Assembly (NCBI RefSeq): GCF_032854445.1
Contig: NC_088300.1
Span: 47,652,984-47,716,983 of the forward strand
Direction of reading: 5' to 3'
Length of the DNA: 64,000 bases
From: Liolophura sinensis
Taxonomy: Eukaryota > Mollusca > Polyplacophora > Chitonida > Chitonidae
Part shown: positions 10,901 to 20,912 of the stretch, piece after piece
Layout: the number at the start of each line of letters is the position of its first letter
How positions within the stretch are numbered: position 1 is the stretch's first letter
Notes under the pieces: model-generated
Seen by the model: only the letters and a program-made list of their open reading frames with translations
What the model was told of the DNA's origin: nothing
The model's database searches: none
Program-made: the position numbers and the translations under genes

Positions 10901-13900
10901 ACATCTAAACATCTACATGATTAATAATAATGACAGTCTGATTATTATTTTTTTCTTGGAAATGTTGAGGGATGAAAGAGGGAGAGGGTATTTCGGAAAC
11001 CCGGATTCTAGTTTTATTTTTTTTCTGTTGCTGTTGTAAGTTCCCTTGACGTGGGGTTCCGTGCATATGTCATAGCTACGTACCTTTTTGATATCTACGC
11101 CTGGTCCACCAGTGAGGTTCTTTAGCACACGGTGGTTGTATCTGGGGATGCAGCGCTAGTCGACGGTACAGATCCGTGGTACCACACTTAGGGAAGCCGG
11201 CTACGAAGAAATAAGGCAAGCAGCGGATCTCTCCTTTGAAGTTTCCGTCCATTATGCTGTGTCTGATCTCTGATGCCCTTTCAATCCAGCAGGGATTTTT
11301 GAAATTTCTAAGATGGGCAACTGGAGGCTGTGAACAAATAATTGAACATTGAGAATGGCTGATTGCTTGAGTTTTACTATATTCTCATGTACACGCTTTA
11401 CGGGACTTATCCACGTGACCCCTTAGGCTTTGCTAACACTACAACTTACTAGTGAGTGAGTATTTGGGGTTTGATATCGTACTTTGAACAATTTTTATTA
11501 CGACGAAGGAATCCATAGTGTGCATGTGATGTGCCTCCTAGTAAGATGTGCCTCCTTGTTGCAGGACGGATTTCCACCGCTCTTTTATCTAGTTCTGCTT
11601 CACTGCGAAGGCAAGTAAGCCGCCCAGTCCGAGCCTTTATACTGATATCCCATTAATGCTGAAAGCCCGGCGAGGAAATTACAATTTCCTCTTTTAAGGT
11701 CTTACTGTGCTATCAGGGCCGGCTACTGTTTGGCGATTACTGTTTGGTGGCTATTAGTATTAATAATATGCCGTTTGTGGTGATTATCAGTAATATGTCA
11801 TTGGTGGCGATTAGTATTAGTAATATGTAGTTGGTGGCGATTAGTACCAGTAATGAGCCGTTGGTGGCGATTAGTATTAGTAATAAGTCGTTGATGGCGA
11901 TTAGAACAGTAATTAGTCATTATCTGATGGTTGTCTGGACAATTATTCATATTTATAAACGCACAGCGCGGGGTTTTATTTTGACCAGTAATAAGTCGTT
12001 GGTGGCGATTAGTATTAGTGATATGTCGTTGATGGCGATTTATATTAGTAATGAGTCGTTGGTAGTGGTTATTACCAGTAATAAGTAGTAACAGTGGCGA
12101 TTAGTAACAGTGGCAAGTTCTTGGTGGCCATTAATATCAGTAATAAGTCTTTGGTGGCGATTAGAAACATAAATAAGTCACTGGTGACGACTACGATAAG
12201 TAATGAGTCACCGCAGGTGAGTTTGACCACTGTTATTGATGGCAATTCTGATAAACGGTAAAAGGAGGTGGGGGTGGCGAAATTCAAACCAGATTCCATC
12301 AAGGTGGCTGTTCAAAGGTAAGGCATGAAAGGGATAAGGCTAGAGATCAACGGAAAAAGTTAAAGTTTGACTTTTGTTGTAGATATATAAAAACTAGAAA
12401 GGCAATATCCGTATTGCAACAACTACTACAGGGCGATTCACCATATATATTGTTGTTCGATATTTCGTATTTTACTAAATTATTATAAAACGAACATAAA
12501 TACATGTACCAAATCACATTGTAATCATGTAGCCTAATGCATTTTATCACAGTGTGCATAAGTTGTGAACTCCAGCAGGCCAGCGTCAGGTCCATACGTG
12601 TTCTTCCATGATATTGTTGAGTATGGATATTAATCATAAGCCTGTTAGCAGAATAATATGTTAAAAAGTAACTCAAACTGAAAATTTTAATAACTTAATT
12701 ATATAGTAGTTGTAAACAGTAATATCTGAAGACGTCTTTGTTTTCATTTCAACAGTAACCGGCAATATATATATCACAGCCTATACTCGCTGTTCGAAAA
12801 TGTTACCTACGCTTTGTAAAGTGGATTTACCCAAGAAATCGCTCTATTCAAACGACTGACTCAGCAATTTGCTTATCTGAGCTCTGACACATCTGTCGTC
12901 ACTTTATAAAAATATTAAATCAAATATTTCCGATATGGATAAAATGAGTGTGTGGCACACTATTCGTTCTATATCTTAACAACAATGAAACTTCAAAAAG
13001 GAATTGAATGCAAAGCCGAAAACATGTGTTAGCTGCAAAGCAAGGAATCTTTGTCAGACTATTCTTCGATTTTCTGTGCAACTGTGAAACCCGAGTGACC
13101 TCATACATGCAAGGTGCATTTGTTGAGAGTGCAAGGAAGTGCAGTGTACAGTAGCGAAAAATGACGTACCCAAATTCATAATTCATGCTTTATGTAAGGG
13201 AGGCCACTATTTTTTTATCATAAATGGAGTGCTCTCCCTTGTCCTCCAATGTATGCACTTTAACCCCTGTGTATGCAGTAACCTCGTCCCATAATCTGGG
13301 TCGTGCTATGAGGCGTCTAAAGCGGGAATTTCACTCATGCTTCACTATTACTCCTCATGTAGCTATAGTAACGCACGCATTCTGGTGCACGATTGGGGGA
13401 TTTCACTGATCACTTGCCTTATATCATCTCATGTTTGTACATGTGCATCTAGATGCTACTGATTGGGGTTCCTTATATTATACATATTATGCAGGCCTAG
13501 CTCGTCTCTGACCAGTCATCGTTGTCTACCTGGGCATAAACATGACCACTTAATCACAACCATAAGCTTAGACGTCACCATAAGCCCAGGCATAAACAAG
13601 ACTAAGTTTACCACTTAATCACAACCATAAGCTTAGACGTAACTGTAAGCCCAGGCATAAACAAGACTAAGTTTACCACTTAATCACAACCATAAGCTTA
13701 GACGTAACTATAAGCCCAGGCATAAACATAACTAATTAACTTTAGCACTTAAACATAATCATAACATGACAACATTTTATAACTGCGTGCGTAATGCTAA
13801 ACAGGATTTGAGTCCGACATCGTGGCTTCCTCTAGCTCTGGCAGGGATCGCACGCTTGATGCTGACAACAAGGTTTTAGATTCTAAATCAGTAGCGTAAT

Positions 13901-16900
13901 CGTTGGGACTTTCTTTGCTTATTTGAATGGGTTCATATTTTTAAAAAATGTTTTGACTGAGTCAGGATACGGAAACTGTACTTTTTGTATATTTCAAAAT
14001 GCCTGATTATTGTGGATAGTTTTAGCACCTTCGAAAAGACAAATGTAAAAGTCTTAGTCCACCATCAAAATCCTGATTTGTGCAGTATGGAAGGAATACA
14101 ATATAGGCCTAAAAACGTACAACATATTGAGAGTAAAACCAGAGCACCGTCGACAGCGTAACATTAGGAAAATGGTCAAACGTAACCGGTGAAATACGGA
14201 CTCTTGTCAATTTTACCTCAGTTAGGGTTTTATACTAACTGTTCATGTAAATGCTTAAGTGGTAGCACATTGCACAGCCCTTATCTAGGGAAAAATGCAG
14301 TGATGTTAATTATAATTTATTAGACGTCACTGGTCTACAATTAAGTGCCATACAAAACCCCAAGCATACTTACATGCATAACAATGCTTATGGTTGTCTT
14401 AAGTGCTAAACTTAATCAGTTATGTTCATGCCTGGGCTTTTACTTATGGTTATGCTTATGGTGATAGTTATGGTTAAGCCTATGCTTATGGTTACGTTTA
14501 AGCGCTAAACTTAATCAGCTATGTTTATGCCTGGGCTTATGGTTGTGATTAAGTGGTAAACTTAGTCATGTTTATGCCTATGCTTACAGTTACGTCTAAG
14601 CTTATGGTTGTGATTAAGTGGTAAACTTAGTCATGTTTATGCCTATGCTTACAGTTACGTCTAAGCTTATGGTTGTGATTAAGTGGTAAACTTAGTCTTG
14701 TTTATGCCTGGGCTTATGGTTACGTCTAAGCTTATGGTTGTGATTAAGTGGTAAACTTAGTCTTGTTTATGCCTGGGCTTATGGTTACGTCTAAGCTTAT
14801 GGTTGTAATTAAGTGGTAAACTTAGTCTTGTTTATGCCTGGGCTTATGGTGACGTCTAAGCTTATGGTTGTGATTAAGTGGTCATGTTTATGCCCAGGTA
14901 GACAACGATGACTGGTCAGAGACGAGCTAGGCCTGTATAATATGTATAATATAAGGAACCCCAATCAGTAGCATCTAGATGCACATGTACAAACATGGGA
15001 TGATATAAGGCAAGTGATCAGTGAAATCCCCCAATCGTGCACCAGAATGCGTGCGTTACTATAGCTACATGAGGAGTAATAGTGAAGCATGAGTGAAATT
15101 CCCGCATTAGACGCCTCATAGCACGACCCAGATTATGGGACGAGGTTACTGCATACAAAGGGGTTAAAGTGCATATATTGGAGGACAAGGGAGAGCACTC
15201 CATTTATGATAAAAATTAGTGGCCTCCCTTACATAAAGCACATTACAATAATTTGACATTGTAATTCGGTGTTTATGCCTAGACTTATGGTTACGTCTAA
15301 GCTTATAGTTGTGATTAAGTGCTAAACTTAGTTATGCTTATGCCAAGGCTTATGGTTACGTCTAAGCTTATAGTTGTGATTAAGTGCTAAACTTAGTTAT
15401 GCTTATGCCAAGGCTTATGGTTACGTCTAAGCTTATAGTTGTGATTAAGTGCTAAACTTAGTTATGCTTATGCCAAGGCTTATGGTTACGTCTAAGCTTA
15501 TGGTTGTGATTAAGTGGTAAACTTAGTTATGTTTATGCCTACACCTATGGTTATGTTTAAAATGTTAAGGTTCGTTATGAATATACTTATGCGTGGGGTA
15601 GTTTAAACGCTAAGCTTTCGTATGGTTACATGTGCCTTTATCCTTGCGGTTATGTTCAAGAGTGAGTGCGAGTGCTTGTGGTCTAACGTCGTACTTAAAA
15701 AATTTTCAGTCATATGACGACGAAGGAGTCCTTAGAGTGCATGTAATGTATGTCTTTATTGCAGGACGGATTTCCAGCGCTCTTTCATCTAGTGCTGCTT
15801 CACTGAGACGACTTACCGAAGGCGCCCCGCCCGAGCCATTATACTGATACGTTTCAACCAGACGTTACACCATCGCCCCGACGGTGAAGACCAAGCAAGG
15901 AAGTTACAAATTCGTTCAGGTTTCAGGTGTGACCCGACCCAGGATTAACCCTGGATCTACCACCCCCCAAAGCGAACGCTCTACCGGCTGAGAAGGTGTT
16001 ATGTTCAAGAGCAAAGGCTTATAGACGCCCCCTTGCACCATTGCTTAAACACAGTAAAGTAAAATTAATGGCTTTGGTGTTAATTATTTTTTATCAGTTA
16101 TTTATTTATTTACTTAATTTGTATTTTACGGCGTACTCAAGAATATTTCACTTAAATACGACGGGGGCCAGCATCATGGTGGGCGGATACCCGGCACAGC
16201 CCAGGGGAAACCCACGGCAATTCGCAGGTTGCTGTCAGACCTTCCCACTTACGGCCGGAGAGGAAGCCAGCATGAGCTGGACTTGAACTCAGAGCGACAG
16301 TATTGGTGAGAGATTCCTGGGTCATTACGCTGTGTTAGCCCGCTAACCAACTGAGCCACGGAAGCCCCGTAATTTTTATCAGATATCACTGGTGTAGAAT
16401 TACTCAATATGCCGTGTTGTCACCACTTTTAATATACAATCACATTGAAACAATCTAGGAAGCAAGTCATAGGAAGTAATTTAAATCGACTACACCACTT
16501 TGTAAGCCATTGCTTTTTTGTAATGAAGGGATTTATTTAATTAGATGTAGAGTGCATCTTGCTGAAGGACATTTCACTTCCAGAGATATCTCAGGGACTG
16601 TAATATTCTTACGCCTTAAGTGAGGAAAACGGTATAGTATATTTAGTCTGGTGTATTTAGTTACCTCTATTTATGACATTTCGTTATTTTTACTAGTAGT
16701 GTGTGTTTTATGTTTTCTGATAATATCTATCAAGTGGATAAGTGAACATGCACTAGAGTCCAATTATTTTTTTAAAATGATAATATTTTGTCGGTACTAC
16801 ATTATTTTCTTCTTCTTATTATTATTATTTCTTAATGTTGGTAAAAACCCGGTCCATAAAAATGATTGTGAGAATGGGTTCTTCACTTCACAGAAAACTT

Positions 16901-18037
16901 ATATTTGTAGAATGTACATGTCTTTGGTCACCATTCGTTTTATGGATCTTACTTATGATCAGAAAGCAAACATTTTATTGTTTATGTACCTAAAGAATGC
17001 AGTATACGCACACATTCCAAGCACTCTGAGAATGGCTTTGTCCTTGAGTTAATGAGATGACCAACGGATGTACCTGTTGTACAAGCTGACGCCTGGAACT
17101 ACATTTAGACTACATTTCAGAAAACCTCTCCTTTTATATAATGTAAACAAGTATAAGTCAACAGTTTTAGGTTACAGTGGCTCGAACCTAAAAAGAACAT
17201 AAATATCCCACCGCTTGCAAAAATACAGCAGTTAAATCAGTATACGCAGTTATATAGGCCGTGCGGCATCTGTCGCGAGCACTATGTGATTTATGCATAT
17301 TTTTGTCGATTGACACTATCATTTACCGGTTCACAGTATACATCCCCATGATTGATGCAAGTGGCAAATAATTTCTGCCTTATCATCAAACAGTGAAGAA
17401 CTTCATGTTGATGACATCAATATTATGTTACTGTTACACAGTTAACATGTCCTACATGGGTCTACTGGTTATCAGAAAATCGTTGACCCTATCTGTTAAG
17501 GAATCCGTTAAGGAATCAGGTCTAGACAGGTAAGGTAGATATGTCTGTAAACCAAGCCTTGCGCACTGGAATCGTTCAGCTGTTCATCGCTCAAATAACG
17601 ATAATGTTAAACCCACGTGTACATACCTTTCGGAGAATGTCGGTGAAATTTCGTGAGGAAACTTCAACGAATGTTTCTTTATAAGTCCTTTCCGTGTGAA
17701 CTCGATAGGATGTGTTTTTGGCGTCAGAGGGCACATTTTCTGGTGAATTCCATATAATTCGTTCTGGAGATAGCTGATGATTGTTATCTGGTAAGCGTTC
17801 ACCGGGAGAGCGGGAAGCAGGGGTTGTCCCAAATTCAAATGTCCGAACGTATGTTGTCTCAAAGGTGAAATCAGTCCTCGTTAAATAATATTTCCAAAGA
17901 TTGGTGATTTTGGCACCATATGTAGCGCGGATAGGTTTTGGAACGGACGCCGGTTTCAGAATGACCATGCCTTGAAAGAGGACAAAAAGCAAGAGAAACC
18001 CACAAAATACAAACAGCTTACATTGTCCATTAAACAT
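4761..18037 (-). CDS. CHST15-like carbohydrate sulfotransferase, copy B (seven exons)
   Basis: The joined exons 17,627-18,037, 11,084-11,327, 10,241-10,348, 8,582-8,741, 7,575-7,728, 6,089-6,236 and 4,761-4,945 total 1,410 nt, an open frame of 469 aa. The layout is a short cytoplasmic tip, a signal anchor (about residues 8-26), a lumenal stem with N-glycosylation sequons, and a sulfotransferase domain. That domain has the 5'-phosphosulfate loop FPKCGTTDLY (about 182-191), KEPHWW, SASTLWD, the 3'-phosphate segment MRNPTDRLYSDY, PREQFLFLQSEDY, and a C-terminal MLPETR..LEKFYSPWNKRLA. KEPHWW and the C-terminal block are typical of CHST15/GalNAc4S-6ST, which 6-sulfates GalNAc-4-sulfate of chondroitin sulfate in the Golgi using PAPS. 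The exact sugar acceptor here is inferred. An in-frame ATG lies 69 nt upstream (18,106), but the Met at 18,037 is conserved in all three copies. All introns are GT-AG; only the exon 2b donor is uncertain. Confidence 0.85.
5061..6088. other. Copy B intron 5, no element recognised
   Basis: AT-rich intronic sequence. Around 5,390-5,580 it resembles a dispersed 'ATAACTTCTCCAAATAT'-type repeat (two diverged copies at 5,405 and 5,515), too weak to classify. I see no exon here. Confidence 0.4.
6089..6236 (-). CDS. Copy B exon 5
   Basis: 148 nt, phase 0 in and 1 out. The acceptor is TTTATTTAAG|GTTCGT and the donor GATCTCG|GTATGTAC. It encodes VRLYIGVYSVYIEDWFQLYP, REQFLFLQSEDYGANVTKSI and LNVFRFLDL, the segment that precedes the C-terminal helix region in CHST15-type enzymes. 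Nearly identical to copy C exon 5. Confidence 0.9.
6724..7450 (+). repeat. GACCA-rich dispersed element split by a SINE
   Basis: The two parts, 6,724-6,838 and 7,202-7,450, are separated by a SINE (6,840-7,199). Both are rich in the words GACCA and CGACC at short irregular spacing. The left part is repeated in inverse orientation at 2,192-2,263. No protein or clear terminal repeat was seen, so its class is unknown. It sits in intron 4 of copy B. Confidence 0.5.
6840..7199 (+). mobile_element. SINE family 2, near full length
   Basis: The tRNA-like head has an A-box region GATAGCTCAGCTGTTAGAGC and a B-box region near 6,888-6,900. A conserved body follows, with GTCGTCTCAGTGAAGCAGCA and GGTGGAAATCCGTCCTGCAA, then the tail TAAGTACAACGTTAAACCCC and TCACTCACTC. 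The flanks AAATAACCCAT (about 6,826) and AAATAACCAT (about 7,202) look like a target-site duplication. The head is degenerate and part of a SINE, so it is not called as a tRNA gene. Confidence 0.8.
7575..7728 (-). CDS. Copy B exon 4
   Basis: 154 nt, phase 2 in and 0 out. The acceptor is TTTCTTTAG|GTTG and the donor CTCTACAG|GTAAATAC. It encodes LYSDYLYFNSGLSASNFHKF... ending near RTTRACLYDKQFQRTLQ. It completes the 3'-phosphate motif started in exon 3. Confidence 0.9.
7895..8565. repeat. 55-bp minisatellite made from the exon 3 end and donor
   Basis: About 12 units of roughly 55 bp, typified by GGTTCCTGATGGTGACTTCT followed by CTATAAAGTCGCCCTGAACA and CTAACCCGTGTGTTG. The unit aligns at roughly three quarters identity by eye with the exon 3/intron boundary of copy B (8,569-8,616), including the splice donor. 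On the minus strand many units keep CGG|GTTAGTG where the true exon has CAG|GTAAGTG. It fills intron 3 of copy B next to exon 3. Confidence 0.85.
8582..8741 (-). CDS. Copy B exon 3: SAST motif and 3'-phosphate segment
   Basis: 160 nt, phase 1 in and 2 out. The acceptor is ATATTTTGAAG|TGGACT and the donor ACAGACAG|GTAAGTG. It encodes DCSASTLWDQTNWRF...HLLPNAKMIVIMRNPTDR, where the Arg of MRNP and the Ser of the following LYSDY bind the 3'-phosphate of PAPS in this family. Same length as copy C exon 3. Confidence 0.9.
8816..9003 (+). mobile_element. SINE family 1, head-deleted copy
   Basis: A shortened tRNA-like head (CGTGGCGGAGCGGCTTAGCA) is joined to the family body: CTTCGGCGCTACGTGGGAAG, GTGGGTTTCCCCTGGGCTCT, CCCGGTTTCCTCCCACCATT and GTCGTATAAGTGAAATAT. 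It is 3' truncated before the ATAAATAAAT tail. Confidence 0.75.
9440..10300. repeat. 81-bp minisatellite made from the exon 2b end and donor
   Basis: About ten regular 81-bp units plus the exon itself, with starts at 9,446, 9,527, 9,608, then every 81 bp; one unit near 9,905 carries a 6-bp insertion. The unit begins CCGTCACAACTATGGTATAG and ends TACTAGTAATTTTATGCCGC. Read on the minus strand it repeats TCAAACAACTATA, GTTGTGACGGAACC and ACTAGTAGGTATCGCG, which is the 3' end of exon 2b and the sequence just past it. Exon 2b of copy B is the terminal unit. Confidence 0.95.
10241..10348 (-). CDS. Copy B exon 2b (3' boundary uncertain)
   Basis: A 108-nt exon after the acceptor TCTTTGGCAG|GTAGAAGC, phase 1 in and 1 out, encoding GRSLLTYLKCFQKAAERIAE and then SNNYTIVV. 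This fills the gap that CHST15 relatives have between the KEPHWW motif and the SAST motif. The donor is placed at ATTACTA|GTAGGTATCG because this keeps the frame and is conserved in copy C. By family alignment the coding sequence could instead stop after SNNYTIV, but no GT there gives the right phase. The 81-bp array begins inside this exon. Confidence 0.6.
10435..10900. repeat. Diverged dispersed repeat, about three blocks
   Basis: Three weakly similar blocks of about 150 bp start near 10,480, 10,660 and 10,830. Each has TTTTGTCCATG-like and AAACTTATGTACATTTTGC-like words with a TTTATCAT tail. It probably belongs to an old interspersed repeat; the class is unknown. Confidence 0.4.
11084..11327 (-). 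CDS. Copy B exon 2: PAPS 5'-phosphosulfate loop
   Basis: 244 nt, phase 0 in and 1 out. The acceptor is TTGTTCACAG|CCTCC and the donor CAAAAAG|GTACGT. It encodes PPVAHLRNFKNPCW..., then FVAGFPKCGTTDLYRRLALH and CAKEPHWWTRRR. PKCGTT is the phosphosulfate-binding loop. Length and phase are identical to copy C exon 2. Confidence 0.9.
11452..11712 (-). mobile_element. SINE family 2, head-truncated
   Basis: Reverse complement of the family 2 body and tail: AGTGAGTGAGTATTTGGGGT at its left end, GGACGGATTTCCACCGCTCT in the middle and AGGAAATTACAATTTCCTC near 11,677. The tRNA-like head is missing. Confidence 0.75.
11735..12210. repeat. 30-bp minisatellite in copy B intron 1
   Basis: About 14 units of 30 bp, typically GGTGGCGATTAGTATTAGTA plus ATAAGTCGTT, diverged and interrupted around 11,910-11,990. 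It has the same period as the array in copy A intron 1 (1-290) and both units open with GGTGG. Confidence 0.85.
12215..13186. other. Copy B intron 1, nothing recognised
   Basis: Intronic sequence without an exon, tandem array or SINE that I can support. The open frames here are short and lack domain features. Confidence 0.4.
13187..15239. mobile_element. Foldback-type element with long inverted arms
   Basis: The left arm starts GCTTTATGTAAGGGAGGCCA at 13,187 and the right arm ends with its complement at 15,239. The arms match closely over about 570 bp or more. Each has a unique outer part of about 340 bp, then an inner array of 65-bp units containing CATAAGCTTAGACGTAAC and its complement. 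The left array has about 4 units (to about 13,760) and the right about 7 (from about 14,400). The spacer 13,770-14,390 encodes no transposase that I can see. The same 61-aa open frame occurs in both arms (13,224-13,409 plus and 15,018-15,203 minus), but that follows from the inverted duplication. The layout resembles foldback elements, whose inverted repeats contain tandem subrepeats. No clear target-site duplication was found. Confidence 0.75.
15266..15560. repeat. 65-bp array outside the foldback right arm
   Basis: Four to five further units of the same 65-bp repeat (GGCTTATGGTTACGTCTAAG, TTGTGATTAAGTGCTAAACT) lie beyond the end of the right arm in the same orientation as its inner array. 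They form their own subtype, with TATAGTTG and GTGCTAAAC instead of TATGGTTG and GTGGTAAAC. Confidence 0.85.
15663..15998 (-). mobile_element. SINE family 2, full length with target-site duplication
   Basis: On the minus strand it runs from a tRNA-like head (complement of GCGAACGCTCTACCGGCTGA, about 15,972-15,991) through the body (GGACGGATTTCCAGCGCTCT) to the tail (15,663). It is flanked by a perfect 13-bp direct repeat, TTATGTTCAAGAG, at 15,650-15,662 and 15,999-16,011, which shows LINE-style insertion. Confidence 0.9.
16098..16368 (-). mobile_element. SINE family 1, full length
   Basis: It runs on the minus strand from the tRNA-like head (complement of CCAACTGAGCCACGGAAGCC at its right end) through the body to an (ATAA)n tail at 16,098. 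The flanks ATTTTTTATCAG (16,086-16,097) and ATTTTTATCAG (about 16,372-16,382) look like a target-site duplication. Confidence 0.85.
16370..17626. other. Copy B intron 1, proximal part
   Basis: AT-rich intronic sequence. A 133-aa open frame at 16,651-17,052 is rich in I, L and F and looks like a product of base composition. No repeat or exon was recognised. Confidence 0.4.
17627..18037 (-). CDS. Copy B exon 1: signal anchor and stem
   Basis: 137 codons beginning MFNGQCKLFVFCGFLLLFVL, a type II signal anchor, followed by a variable stem and the conserved VHTERTYKETFVE-like block. The donor is CGAAAG|GTATGT and the phase is 0. The sequence just 5' (about 18,085-18,115) matches the same region of copy C, so the leader was duplicated with the gene. 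Confidence 0.85.
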
Positions 18038-18039
18038 TG

Positions 18040-19210
18040 TTTTCTCATATAGGGCTGACCCTAAGTCTCGGGAAACGTCCGCCAATAAGTATGAATCTCT
18101 CCACACGGAAACTGTTTCCTTTCAAATCTCCGCGAAAACGAAAACGTTGTTTTCAACACCTTGTTACACGGGTGTCTGTATAATGTATAACGGTTTTGCT
18201 CTTCAATTTCAGGCACTTGTCCCAATAAGTGCAGTAAGTTTACACGTTGCAGTCTAACCCGGCACCAGACTATACAACTGACTGGAATACCGCCAGTGTC
18301 CACAGCAGTTGTTAAGGACATGCCTGCGTCAGCTGATCACTGATCACCTCACGCTTCACAAAATACGTGTTGGATTCACCACAACTGCGGAGACTAACCA
18401 TTGCACCATCGTCTTACCGTATTCCATGATTAATGCGTATGCCCACTGATTGATAAACCACCATATGGCTGCATACCCGTTTCACGTGCAACCTACCCTA
18501 GTTGTTATCTATACAATATCCATACTCACTGGCCATCGATTTATAAGCCTTGGTCTGCCGTAAGCAAGATTTATTTAAAGAGTCGTATCTATTTGTAAAT
18601 CCATAACCCCCCGTGATCTATATAGACACTCGTTATCTATTGAGGTTAAAATATATACCCGTGGACCTCACACCACAGCCAACCGCAAAGTGTGTAAACA
18701 ACAAAGCTCCACTCTATCTTAGGGACACAATAATGCGGCTTTAGCAAATTATTATTTCCCGTTTCACAAAAACAGATGCATCACGTTATAGGCGACAGAC
18801 AAAATGCTTTTATACTTTCACGCCACATGTTTTTTCTTTTGTTACTGTTACTGATCGCTTCTTAAATCTCGCTTTATTTTCCACACGTACAATTATGCAC
18901 TCTTGACACAGGACACAAAGTCAACTCATGTACACTGATCAGTCCTCCTCATTATGTGGGGAAATACTTGCAATAGGGATGTCTGTACACTTCCATCAGA
19001 CTTCTACCGGCAGGTCCATAGGGAAGGTGATTAAATACCTTAGGCTTTTAATAGGCTTTCCAATAAGACTACACATATCAACGCTGCACGTCGGCATGCC
19101 GCGCAGCGTGAAAATTCGTGAGTAACTTGCCAATGGTTGGTGGTTTCCTCCACCTATAAAGTGATGTTTAGTTCTTAAGTATGACGCTAAACAACAATGA
19201 AATAGATTTA
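18040..19210. promoter_or_regulatory. 5' flank of copy B
   Basis: This holds the leader and presumed promoter of copy B, transcribed toward lower coordinates. The only recognisable part is the block at about 18,085-18,115 (complement reads CAGTTTCCGTGTGGAGAGAT), conserved at 37,395-37,420 upstream of copy C. I cannot point to a TATA box with confidence. Confidence 0.4.
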
Positions 19211-19214
19211 TTCT

Positions 19215-20030
19215 CTTCTGTAGGATGTCAACATGAGGGATTGTCAGGATTCAGATGTCCTGAATGTCAACATGAGGGATTGTTAGACTTCAGGTGTCCT
19301 GAATGTCAACATGAAGGATTGTCAGATTTCAGGTGTCCTGAATGCCAACATGAGGGATTGTCAGTCTTCAGGTGTCCTGAATATTAACATGCTCGGTTGT
19401 CAGACTTCAGATGTCCTGAATGTCCACATGAGGGATTGTCAGACTTCAGATGTCCTGAATGTCAGCATGCTGGATTGTCAGACTTCACAAGCTCTGTATG
19501 TTAACATGAGGGAAAATGCGGGATTGTCAGACTTAGGTGTTCTGAATGTCAACATGCGGGATTGTCAGATGTAGGTGTCCTAAATGTCAACATGCTGGAT
19601 TGTTTCACTTCAGATGTCCTCAATGGGGGGAGGAGGACTGATATGGGGGGTTGTCAGACTTCAGGTGTCTTGAATGTCAACATGAGGAATTGTCAGACTT
19701 CAGGTGTCCTGAATGTCAACATGCTGGATTGTCAGACTTCAGGTGTCCTGAATGTCAACATGCTGGATTTTAAGATTTCGCAAGCTCTGGATGTCAACAT
19801 GAGGGATTGTCAGACTTCAGATGTCCTGAATGTCAACATGCTGGATTGTCAGACTTCAGGTGTCCTGAATGTCAACATGCTGGATTTTAAGATTTCGCAA
19901 GCTCTGAATGTCAACATGCGAGGTTGTCAGACTTCAGGTGTCCTGAATATCAACGTGTGGGGGTTGTCAGACTTCAAGTGCCCTGAATGCCAACATGTGC
20001 TTCAGATGTCTTGAATGTCAATGTCTGAAT
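19215..20030. repeat. 39-bp minisatellite upstream of copy B
   Basis: About 21 units of 39 bp, consensus near AATGTCAACATGAGGGATTG plus TCAGACTTCAGGTGTCCTG. Variants with CATGCTGGATTGTC or TTTTAAGATTTCGCAAGCTC alternate in the right half. The 13-codon period gives open frames (for example 19,562-20,014). It lies about 1.2 kb upstream of copy B exon 1 and shares its period with the array upstream of copy C. Confidence 0.95.
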
Positions 20031-20039
20031 GTCTGTATG

Positions 20040-20905
20040 CCTGAATACAACGTTACACACCAAATAAACAAATAAATAAATATTTTAACGTTTAAACTTC
20101 CATGCATTTCATTTCTAATTAATAATCACCTACCCGTAATCACGTCAGATTGATCTAGTTTCGCAAAAACAAATTCATTTCAATTCTTCGGTTTTAATCA
20201 AATGAAACTAGGTGCTGACCTCCTGTTTTTAGGAATGCAGGCATATGAAGGTAGGTTCAGAAAAGTGAACTATCACAAAGATGAGAGAGAAAATTTGTCG
20301 ACAAAGTTCAAAATTGCGTGATAGTTTTTTTTAAGGTCATGACACGAACAGCTTTTATCTGCTTTTGCGCCTGAACTCGTCATTTATGCATAACCTACAG
20401 CTGTCTCCACAATATTGATCTCAAGTGTAGTCTGTTAACATAACGTATATTGAAAACGGATATACAGAGTCCAGATAATCATAGAGAGGGTTTGCCTTAG
20501 GTTGGTGAAGTAAGCACAGCATTCCAACCACAAAGACAGGTCTTTATACTTCAAGATGCAGCTGCCGAAGCTGTAGACATGAATCTGATGTTTCTGTTAA
20601 CATTTGATGCGCATGCATCATGCATACTGCTTCGCACAGGCCGTAAAAGTCAAGGTTGTCTCGTACATGTTGGCAGTGATGCAAATCGAACGTAAAGAGT
20701 GGCACATGTGGTGCAAAGCGTACGCTGGGAATATTTATCAGTTTTTCTTTGGGGACTAAATTGGTGATTGTCACCACGAGTGTAAATCTTGCTTGTTTGG
20801 TAAACTTTAAAGTAATAGAAAGCTAACATATGAAGTAAGGTTCATCATTCAAAAAAACTATGTGTAAAAATACTTTCATTTATTTTTCCAGATTTTTTTG
20901 AAGAG
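20040..20905. other. Intergenic, nothing recognised
   Basis: Sequence between the copy B upstream array and a MITE. A 77-aa minus-strand open frame at 20,544-20,777 shows no recognisable domain. Confidence 0.35.
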
Positions 20906-20912
20906 TGTTGAA

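Noticed and set aside
13224-13409. Conserved 61-aa protein (also 15,018-15,203 on minus)
   Set aside because: Its conservation is explained by the two inverted arms of the foldback element; non-synonymous changes are as common as expected for non-coding sequence.
16651-17052. 133-aa membrane-like ORF
   Set aside because: Intronic, AT-rich, hydrophobic by composition only, no recognised domain or promoter.
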